Assembly (NCBI GenBank): GCA_011525945.1
Contig: WYBJ01000289.1
Coordinates: forward strand, 1 to 36,983
DNA from: Burkholderiaceae bacterium
GTDB lineage: Bacteria; Pseudomonadota; Gammaproteobacteria; Burkholderiales; WYBJ01
Direction of reading: 5' to 3'
Length of the DNA: 36,983 bases
Shown here: positions 31,384-36,983 of the stretch, piece by piece
Numbering within the stretch: the first letter of the stretch is position 1
How the letters are laid out: each line of letters starts with the position of its first letter
The notes under the pieces: generated by a model
The model's input: the letters and a program-made list of their open reading frames with translations, nothing else
Told to the model about the DNA's origin: nothing
The model's database searches: none
Program-made: the position numbers and the translations under genes

Positions 31384-32892
31384 ATGCTGTTCAACCTCGG
31401 CGATCTGGTCGATCGCACACAAGACCTCGACGCCCTGGCGTTGATCGACTGCCTCACCTGGGAACAACCCGCGCACTACAGCCATCGCGATCTGGATCGG
31501 CTCGCGTGTTCGGTTGCCGACGGCCTCGCGCGCCGCGGCCACCACGCGGGCCAACGCATCGGCATCCTCAGCGCCAACCGTGTCGAGTTTCTCGCTGCCT
31601 ACTTCGGCATCATGCGCGCGGGGCTCGTTGCCGTGCCGATCAACCACAAGTTTCCGCGTGCCACCATCGAGTTCGTCCTGCGCGACTCGGACGTGCGGCT
31701 GGTGTTCTGCGACGCCGCGCGGCGCGAGCTCCTGCCGAGCAACGCGGCGAGTGTCGAGTTCGACAGCGATTGGCGCGGCTTCCTCGGCGCGCCCGAGTTC
31801 GAGACCGTTCGCCCGGCCCCGGATGCGGCCGCGATGATCCTGTACACCTCGGGCTCCACCGGACGGCCCAAGGGCGTGCCGCTGCACCATGCGGGCCAGC
31901 TCTGGGCCGTACGCACGCGGCTCGGCGGCGGACCGCACCGCGACCAACGGCTACTGGTGGCAGCACCGCTGTTCCATATGAATGCGCTCGGCACCGCCAA
32001 GTTCGTGTTCGCCGCGCACGCCAATCTGGTGCTGCTGCCGCAGTTCGATGCACGCCGTTACGTCGAGGCGATCGGTCGCTTCCACACGACCTGGATCACT
32101 TCGGTTCCGACCATGATGGCGCTCGCGGCGCGTGAGAGGGAGGTCCTGGCTCGGACCGACCTGACGAGCGTACGGACGGTGCGCATGGGGTCGGCGCCGG
32201 TGACGCAGAAGCTGATCGACGATATTCGCGCCGCCTTCCCCAGGGCGACCGTGAACATCGCCTACGGGACGACCGAAGCGGGACCGGCGATGTTCGGTCC
32301 GTCGCCGGACGGCCGCAAGAAGCCCGACCTCGCGCTCGGCTGGCCGCTCCCGGGTGTCGAGGTGCGCATTGCGGATGCACGAGGACGCGACACCGACCAA
32401 GGCGTGCTTTGGATCCGTACGCCGGCGAACATGAAAGGCTACCTCAACCTCCCCGAGAAGACGCGCGAGGTGCTCACAGCCGACGGCTGGTATATCTCGG
32501 GCGACGTCTTCCGCCGCGACGCGCAAGGCGCTTATTATTTCGTCGGCCGCACCGACGACATGTTCGTCTGCGGCGGGGAGAACATCTATCCGGGCGAGGT
32601 GGAGCAGATGCTCGAGACCCACCCGGATATCGTGCAAGCGTGCGTCGTTCCGGTGCCCGACGAAATCAAGTTCGAGAAGCCGTTCGCGTTCGTGGTGTTG
32701 CGCGCGGGCGCCACGCTCACCGAGGATGAGGTCAAGCGCTACGCGCTCGAGCATGCGCCCGCCTATCAGCATCCGCGCCAGGTCGCCTTCATGGCCGCGT
32801 TGCCGCTCGCGGGCACCAACAAGGTGGATCGCAAGGCGCTATCGGAGATCGCCGCTGCGCGCTGGCGCGAAGCTGCGGCAGCTTCCGATTGA
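31384..32892 (+). CDS. Acyl-CoA synthetase / AMP-dependent ligase
   Basis: The 502-residue enzyme activates a carboxylic acid with ATP and CoA. Adenylate-forming motifs are in order: YTSGSTGRPKG (154-164, P-loop), YGTTEAG (294-300), GWYISGD (368-374), the hinge-region GRTDDMFVCGGENIYPGEVE (388-407) and the C-terminal catalytic Lys484 in NKVDRK. The length is in the range for medium-chain and aryl acid ligases. The ATG at 31384 begins MLFNLGDLVDRTQD; the upstream in-frame extension is low-complexity and unlikely. Ribosome binding site is weak. It opens a rightward run with MDR reductase and thioesterase and probably supplies CoA thioesters to the nearby dehydrogenases. Substrate is unknown. 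Confidence 0.93.
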   Translation: MLFNLGDLVDRTQDLDALALIDCLTWEQPAHYSHRDLDRLACSVADGLARRGHHAGQRIGILSANRVEFLAAYFGIMRAGLVAVPINHKFPRATIEFVLRDSDVRLVFCDAARRELLPSNAASVEFDSDWRGFLGAPEFETVRPAPDAAAMILYTSGSTGRPKGVPLHHAGQLWAVRTRLGGGPHRDQRLLVAAPLFHMNALGTAKFVFAAHANLVLLPQFDARRYVEAIGRFHTTWITSVPTMMALAAREREVLARTDLTSVRTVRMGSAPVTQKLIDDIRAAFPRATVNIAYGTTEAGPAMFGPSPDGRKKPDLALGWPLPGVEVRIADARGRDTDQGVLWIRTPANMKGYLNLPEKTREVLTADGWYISGDVFRRDAQGAYYFVGRTDDMFVCGGENIYPGEVEQMLETHPDIVQACVVPVPDEIKFEKPFAFVVLRAGATLTEDEVKRYALEHAPAYQHPRQVAFMAALPLAGTNKVDRKALSEIAAARWREAAAASD

Positions 32893-33061
32893 TCGCCCAA
32901 CGCAAGACGCGCGAGTCGCTTCGGATTCGGGCACGGGTGCGGTCGCGGCGGGCATCGGAGAGATCCGGACGAACGGCGCAAGCGGGTAAGGCGCGGCGGC
33001 GCGTGTTAGGCTCGCACATCGGGTTGTGCAATCGTGTGTTTCTTCGAGGAGAGGCCAAGCA

Positions 33062-34078
33062 ATGAAAGCGGCGGTCATACGCCAACACGGCGGGCCGGGC
33101 TCGATCGGAGTGGAAAACGACTTCCCCGATCCCAAACCCGCGCCAGGCGAAGTGGTGATCGCGGTCAAGGCCGCGACGCTCAACTATCACGATATCTTCA
33201 CGCGCCGCGGCATGCCCGGAATCAAGGTTCCGATGCCGTGCATCATGGGGCTGGACTTTGCCGGCGAGATCGCCGAAATCGGCCCGGGTGTAGAAGGCGA
33301 CTGGCGCGTGGGCCAGCGCGTTATGGTCGATCCGGTGGATCGCGTCGGACCGGGCGGGCTGCTCGGCGAGATGCGCCCGGGCGGGCTTGCGCAATACTGT
33401 GCCGTTCCCGCGCATCATCTGGTCGCGTTGCCGCCCGAGGTTTCGTTCGAGGCCGCGGCAGCGTTGCCGGTTGCCTACGGCACGGCGGTTCGCATGATGC
33501 ACACGATCGGCCAAGTGAAACAGGGCGAGCGCGTACTGATCCTCGGCGCGTCGGGCGGTGTCGGCACCTGCTGCGTGCAACTCGCCAAGCTCGCGGGCTG
33601 CGAAGTCATCGCGTGCGCCTCCAGCGAATCGAAACTGAAACGCCTGCGCGAGCTCGGCGCCGACCACCTGATCGACTATACGCAGCAGGACTTCACCAAG
33701 TGGGTATACGAGAAATGGGGCAAGCCGCACCGGCGCAAGTTCGAGGGCGGTGTGGACGTGGTCGTGAACTTCACTGGTGGCGACACCTGGGTCAAATCGT
33801 TGCGCGCCTTGCACCGCCGCGGCCGGCTGCTCACCTGCGGCGCAACCGCCGGCTACGACCCGAAGGAGGATCTGCGCTTCATCTGGACCTTCGAGCTGCA
33901 GGTGCTGGGTTCGAACGGCTGGATGCGCGAGGATCTGCACTTGTTGCTCGACATGATCCGCGCAGGGCGTCTCACGCCGACGATCGACCGGGAACTGCCG
34001 CTCGAACAGGTGAACGAGGCGTTCCGCCTGCTGGAGGAGCGTGAGGTGTTCGGCAAGGTCGTGGTGAAGGCGGTGTGA
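33062..34078 (+). CDS. Zinc-independent MDR family oxidoreductase (quinone-reductase-like)
   Basis: The 338-residue protein is a medium-chain dehydrogenase/reductase. The N-terminus MKAAVIRQHGGPGSIGVEND and the catalytic-domain block LNYHDIFTRRG (40-50) with GLDFAGEIAEIG (63-74) lack the zinc-ligand Cys and GHE motif of alcohol dehydrogenases. The NADPH motif GASGGVGTCCVQLAKLAGCE (162-181) follows, and ELGADHLIDYTQQD marks the cofactor domain. This suits reduction of enones or quinones. The ATG at 33062 has GAGGAGAGG upstream. It follows the ligase by about 170 bases and its stop overlaps the neighbouring thioesterase frame region, so it is probably cotranscribed with it. Crotonyl-CoA reductase- or trans-2-enoyl-CoA reductase-like activity would fit context but is unproven. 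Confidence 0.92.
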   Translation: MKAAVIRQHGGPGSIGVENDFPDPKPAPGEVVIAVKAATLNYHDIFTRRGMPGIKVPMPCIMGLDFAGEIAEIGPGVEGDWRVGQRVMVDPVDRVGPGGLLGEMRPGGLAQYCAVPAHHLVALPPEVSFEAAAALPVAYGTAVRMMHTIGQVKQGERVLILGASGGVGTCCVQLAKLAGCEVIACASSESKLKRLRELGADHLIDYTQQDFTKWVYEKWGKPHRRKFEGGVDVVVNFTGGDTWVKSLRALHRRGRLLTCGATAGYDPKEDLRFIWTFELQVLGSNGWMREDLHLLLDMIRAGRLTPTIDRELPLEQVNEAFRLLEEREVFGKVVVKAV

Positions 34079-34080
34079 CG

Positions 34081-34512
34081 ATGAGTGAAACAGCGAGCGA
34101 GAAACTGAGCGCGGCCCAGGTGCAGGCGCTGTTCGACGCCTCCCCGTTCATCGGCTTCCTCGGCCTGCAAGTGGTCTCGGTCGATCACGATGCCGCCGAG
34201 ATCCAGGTCAGGATGCCGCTGCGACCGGAGCTCGAGCGCCGTCGCGGCACCAAGCAGTTCCACGGCGGCCCTATCGCCTCGTTCATCGACACCGTGGGCG
34301 ATTTCGCGATCGGCATGGCAGTCGGTGGTGGTGTGCCGACCATGAACTTGCGCATCGATTATCTGCGCCCGGCGCTCGGCGACTCGCTGCTCGGCGTCGC
34401 GCGCGTGCGGCGCGCGGGCAAGACTGCCGCCATCATCGACATCGATGTGAGCGACGAGCAAGGGAAGCTCGTCGCGATCGGACGCGGGACGTATTCGAGC
34501 CAGCGCGGCTAG
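34081..34512 (+). CDS. PaaI-type hotdog thioesterase
   Basis: The 143-residue protein is a hotdog-fold thioesterase that hydrolyses acyl-CoA or aryl-CoA thioesters. The signature HGGPIASFIDTVGDFAIGMA (61-80) contains HGG and the conserved Asp70, and MNLRIDYLRPALGDSLLG follows, the usual strand and turn. The ATG at 34081 starts two bases after the MDR stop; a GTG at 34075 overlapping that stop (GTGA) is an alternative. It forms the end of the ligase-MDR-thioesterase run. Release of CoA or hydrolysis of dead-end thioesters is the likely role. No membrane or signal segment is present. Confidence 0.9.
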   Translation: MSETASEKLSAAQVQALFDASPFIGFLGLQVVSVDHDAAEIQVRMPLRPELERRRGTKQFHGGPIASFIDTVGDFAIGMAVGGGVPTMNLRIDYLRPALGDSLLGVARVRRAGKTAAIIDIDVSDEQGKLVAIGRGTYSSQRG

Positions 34513-34593
34513 CAGGGCGACGCGACAGGCGAGCTAGCCCCTGTTGCAGCAGCGCCCGGCACCGCGACGATCGTACAGACGGGCGGCGCGATG

Positions 34594-35517
34594 CTACTTG
34601 CGCTCCGATTGCAGGATCTCGAAGCCTGCGTGCAAGGCCTTCTCGAAGCGCGTCTTCTCGCGCGCGATTTCTTCCTCGGTCCAGGACCACAGTCCTTTCT
34701 TCGCTTTCATGCCGATCTCTCCCTTCTCGACCATGCCGCGGAACATCTCGGGCGGTGTGGTCGCATTCGACAAGCTCGGGTAGATCGTGCTGCCGGCGAA
34801 ATAGTTGGTGTCCCAACCCGACATCTCCTTCTGCATGAGCGGCCCGCAGGCGACGAAGCGAAAGCCGAAGCCGTAGCGCACGGCGGCGTCGATGCCTTCG
34901 GCGGTGGCAATGCCGTTGTCGAGCAACCAGAAAGCCTCGCGCAGGAGCGCGTGCTGCATGCGGTTGGCGAGGAAGCCGGGAATGTCCTTCTTCACCACCA
35001 CCGGCACCTTGCCGGTGGCGTGCATGATCGCCTCTACCCGCTCGGCGATCGCGGGATCGGTGAACTCGGCGCAAATCACTTCGACCAACGGAACGATATG
35101 CGCGGGCATGAAGTAGTGTGCGCCGCAAACGCGCGATCGCGTACGCAGGTGCTTGCCGATTTCGGTGACGGGGATGCTCGAGGTGTTGGTGGCAAGCGCG
35201 ATCTCCGGGCGCACGAGCGCTTCGAGCTCGGAAAATATTCGCTGCTTTAGCGCGAGGTCCTCGGTGACCGCTTCGATCACGAGCTCAATCTCATCCCACG
35301 GTAGCTGCGGCAGCGCCGAGTACACTCGTACGGATGCGGCCAGGTCGGCCTGCGCACCGAGCCGGTCGAGACCTCGCGTCACACGCCCAGGCAACGCGTC
35401 GCGCGACTTCTGCGAGGGGCTTATCACGAATGCATTCCAGCCCGCGGCGGCGAAGCTGGTTGCGATATCTCCGCCCATGATCCCACCACCGACGATGGCA
35501 ACACCCCTGCTGGCCAT
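34594..35517 (-). CDS. 3-hydroxyacyl-CoA dehydrogenase (NAD-binding HCDH family)
   Basis: The 307-residue protein oxidises a 3-hydroxyacyl-CoA to the 3-ketoacyl-CoA. It has the NAD motif VAIVGGGIMGGDIATSFAAA (6-25), ELVIEAVTEDLALKQRIF, ATNTSSIPVTEI, the catalytic region GAHYFMPAHIVPLVEV (with the expected His), and KKDIPGFLANRMQHALLREA before the C-terminal helical domain. The C-terminus is of the short L-3-hydroxyacyl-CoA or 3-hydroxybutyryl-CoA type, but AHYFMPAH rather than LHFFNPxP suggests an unusual substrate. The ATG at 35517 is preceded by GAGGG. A TATAAT box at 35552-35557 on this strand is about 35 bases upstream. It converges on the thioesterase gene. Confidence 0.92.
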   Translation of the reverse strand: MASRGVAIVGGGIMGGDIATSFAAAGWNAFVISPSQKSRDALPGRVTRGLDRLGAQADLAASVRVYSALPQLPWDEIELVIEAVTEDLALKQRIFSELEALVRPEIALATNTSSIPVTEIGKHLRTRSRVCGAHYFMPAHIVPLVEVICAEFTDPAIAERVEAIMHATGKVPVVVKKDIPGFLANRMQHALLREAFWLLDNGIATAEGIDAAVRYGFGFRFVACGPLMQKEMSGWDTNYFAGSTIYPSLSNATTPPEMFRGMVEKGEIGMKAKKGLWSWTEEEIAREKTRFEKALHAGFEILQSERK

Positions 35518-35551
35518 TGCGCAACCCTCTGCCGCTCGTTGATCAGCCGCG

Positions 35552-35557
35552 ATTATA
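35552..35557 (-). promoter_or_regulatory. Candidate -10 box for the 3-hydroxyacyl-CoA dehydrogenase gene
   Basis: A perfect TATAAT lies on the minus strand about 35 bases before the ATG at 35517, giving a leader of roughly 28 bases. No clear TTGACA-like -35 element is at the usual distance, so other activators may be needed. Confidence 0.45.
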
Positions 35558-35862
35558 GGCATCCGCGCAGCGTCGCTTCGGTCAGGCGTCGCCGCCGCGC
35601 AGCCGGAGGCGCTTGCCCGTGCGAGGGAGTCGCGAACTTCGGACGCACGCCACGGTCTGTGCTTTTGTTCTCACTTATCGTGTAGACTTCGCCGCTTTTG
35701 GTTTTCGGGGCAATTCAGCGCGATGTGTTGTCCCCTCGCAGCAGTACGTAAGCGTCGCGTAAGCACATGGGGGAGCGCGCTCGGAATCTGACGCTGTCAG
35801 CGGACCTATCGTTATGACACGCGCGATGCCGCATCGCCCGAGCGCCGACTAGAGGGCAGGCA
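35558..35862. other. Intergenic region with no recognised gene
   Basis: This 305-base space between divergent hydroxyacyl-CoA dehydrogenase and ABC ATPase genes holds no convincing ORF on either strand. It is somewhat less GC-rich near 35660-35710 (around TTTTGTTCTCACTTATCGTG), where promoter elements for the rightward ABC operon would be expected, but I could not place a matched -35/-10 pair. Confidence 0.5.
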
Positions 35863-36828
35863 ATGATCAAGGTCGAAAATCTCGTCAAGAATTTCGGCCC
35901 CAAGCTCGCGGTGGACGACGTGTCGTTCAATGTCGGGCGGGGCGAAGTCCTGGGCTTCCTCGGTCCGAACGGAGCCGGCAAGTCCACCACGATGCGCATG
36001 GTTACGGGCTTCATCCCGCCGAGCTCCGGACGCATCCAGGTCGGCAATCACGACATGCTCTCCGATCCGATCCCGGCCAAGCGCCTGATCGGCTACCTGC
36101 CCGAGAACGCACCATCGTATGCCGACATGAGCGTGCACGGCTTTCTCAATTTCGCCGCCGAGATGCGCGGTATCTCGGGCCATGCGCGCAAGCAAGCGGT
36201 CAGCCGTGCGGTCGAGTTGTGCATGCTGGAAAACGTTCTCTACCAGAATATCGACACCCTCTCCAAGGGCTACCGGCACCGTACCTGCCTCGCCCAGTCG
36301 ATCATCCACGATCCCGACATCCTCATCATGGACGAGCCCACCGACGGGCTCGATCCGAACCAGAAGCACGAAGTGCGTAACCTCATCAAGCGCATGGGAG
36401 CGAACAAGGCGATCATCTTCTCCACCCACATCCTCGAAGAAGTCGACGCAGCCTGCTCGCGCGTCATCATCATCGATCGGGGCAAGATCGTCGCAAACGG
36501 AACGCCGGACGAGCTGCGCCGCCGCTCGCAGCTCGCCGGTGCGGTGTCGGTGGTGGTCTCCGGGATCACCGCGACACAGTTGAGCGAGGGGTTGAGCGCC
36601 ATCGAGTGCGTCGCGCGCGTGGAAACGCTGGTCGAGACGCCCGAGCAGGCAACGGTGCGTGCTTATCCGCGCACGCCCGAACGCAAACCCGAGCTGGTGC
36701 GCGCGGTGATGGAACTCATCGCGCAACGCCAATGGCGCATCGAGGATCTGCGCACCGAAGAGGGCCACTTCGACGAGGTGTTCCGCTCGATCACGCTACC
36801 CGACACGATGAAGGAGGCGCGGCCATGA
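35863..36828 (+). CDS. ABC transporter ATP-binding protein (GldA/ABC-2 type)
   Basis: The 321-residue ATPase energises an ABC-2-type exporter. Walker A GPNGAGKST is at 34-42, the Q-loop-region YLPENAPSYADMSVHGFLNF (78-97), the signature LSKGY (133-137), Walker B ILIMDEPTDGLDP (153-165) and H-loop STHILEE (187-193). The YLPEN and LSKGYRHRT stretches are characteristic of the GldA-like subfamily, which pairs with a permease and an auxiliary protein in one operon. After residue ~215 it has a C-terminal extension of the type seen in this subfamily. The stop overlaps the following ATG (ATGA), indicating coupling to a downstream gene. The transported substrate is unknown. Confidence 0.94.
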   Translation: MIKVENLVKNFGPKLAVDDVSFNVGRGEVLGFLGPNGAGKSTTMRMVTGFIPPSSGRIQVGNHDMLSDPIPAKRLIGYLPENAPSYADMSVHGFLNFAAEMRGISGHARKQAVSRAVELCMLENVLYQNIDTLSKGYRHRTCLAQSIIHDPDILIMDEPTDGLDPNQKHEVRNLIKRMGANKAIIFSTHILEEVDAACSRVIIIDRGKIVANGTPDELRRRSQLAGAVSVVVSGITATQLSEGLSAIECVARVETLVETPEQATVRAYPRTPERKPELVRAVMELIAQRQWRIEDLRTEEGHFDEVFRSITLPDTMKEARP

Positions 36829-36983
36829 GCGGCTTCTTGAACTCTGGTGCGTCCTTCCCCTCACCCCCAACCCCTACCCAGGAACCTGCCCGCCGCGCGG
36901 GCACACAACGCTCCCCTCTCCCACCGGGAGAGGGGTTGGGGGTGAGGGAAGAGGCGCCACGCGAGGTTCCAGGGCGCAAGTCG
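36825..36983 (+). CDS. Start of the downstream ABC operon gene, invaded by a palindromic repeat (partial)
   Basis: An ATG at 36825 overlaps the stop of the ATPase gene, the position where an ABC-2 permease normally starts. Only MSGFLNSGAS precedes a palindromic repeat that encodes Pro-rich residues (SFPSPPTPTQEPARR and then SPLPPGERGLGVREE). The frame stays open for all 53 codons to the window edge. No membrane helix has begun. Either the repeat is inserted in-frame near the permease N-terminus, or the true start is further downstream and this leading ORF is not translated. The rest of the gene is outside the window. Confidence 0.4.
   Translation, partial: MSGFLNSGASFPSPPTPTQEPARRAGTQRSPLPPGEGLGVREEAPREVPGRKS
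36853..36951. repeat. REP/MITE-like palindromic repeat
   Basis: Two long arms pair with one extra C: CTTCCCCTCACCCCCAACCC beginning at 36854, and its complement at 36931-36951. An inner hairpin of CCCCTCTCCC (36913-36922) and GGGAGAGGGG (36926-36935) has a 3-base loop. The minus strand reads SLTPNPSPGGRGE in translation, a well-known signature of dispersed intergenic repeats in many GC-rich bacterial genomes. The repeat begins 28 bases into the ORF following the ABC ATPase. Confidence 0.8.

Noticed and set aside
1..36983. CRISPR arrays, tRNA or rRNA genes, integrases and complete insertion sequences
   Set aside because: I looked for regularly spaced repeats, cloverleaf-type or rRNA-like stretches and transposase motifs and found none.

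Overview
The window is high-GC DNA with dense coding on both strands and many long antisense shadow ORFs. The gene content points to a betaproteobacterium, probably Burkholderiales or a relative. The evidence is the ridA-recG-ubiC-ubiA-ubiD block, Bug/TctC-type periplasmic binding proteins, and many acyl-CoA and MmgE/PrpD genes. No rRNA, tRNA, CRISPR array, replication origin or intact insertion sequence was seen.

Region 1 (1-11,000) is mostly housekeeping. It holds the 3' end of an unidentified gene, a NodB-fold deacetylase/allantoinase-like enzyme, an unknown protein divergent from bioA, bioA overlapping a dacB-type PBP4 gene, and a strong terminator. Next is a leftward run ridA, recG, ubiC, ubiA, ubiD (early ubiquinone steps plus helicase), with a small TPR protein divergent from ridA.

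Region 2 (11,000-20,000) is accessory and visibly decaying. It has a 5'-truncated Bug gene, an MFS exporter, a 630-bp stretch without an intact gene (with faint Cas3''-like and PEP-CTERM-like remnants), an alpha/beta hydrolase, a C-terminal Bug relic, an SDR, an MmgE/PrpD protein, a YCII/DGPF protein, a double ferredoxin-like-barrel protein abutting a maleate-isomerase-like protein that lacks the expected cysteines, a DOPA-4,5-dioxygenase-like protein, and a C-terminal relic of a mandelate racemase/muconate lactonizing enzyme.

Region 3 (20,000-35,600) looks like catabolism of an organic acid through CoA thioesters. It has a beta-propeller lactonase, an acyl-CoA dehydrogenase, a Cys-nucleophile hydrolase, a second MmgE/PrpD, an acyl-CoA dehydrogenase relic, an intact Bug protein behind an old-yellow-enzyme/FAD reductase, a paired acyl-CoA dehydrogenase operon, a frameshifted orphan antitoxin, an acyl-CoA ligase, a zinc-independent MDR reductase, a hotdog thioesterase and a 3-hydroxyacyl-CoA dehydrogenase. 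Uptake (Bug), activation (ligase), dehydrogenation, hydration (PrpD or similar) and hydroxyacyl oxidation could form one route, but the substrate cannot be read from the sequence.

Region 4 (35,600-36,983) starts an ABC transporter operon. After the ATPase, the next ORF opens with an overlapping ATG and within nine codons runs into a palindromic intergenic-type repeat that stays in frame to the window edge.
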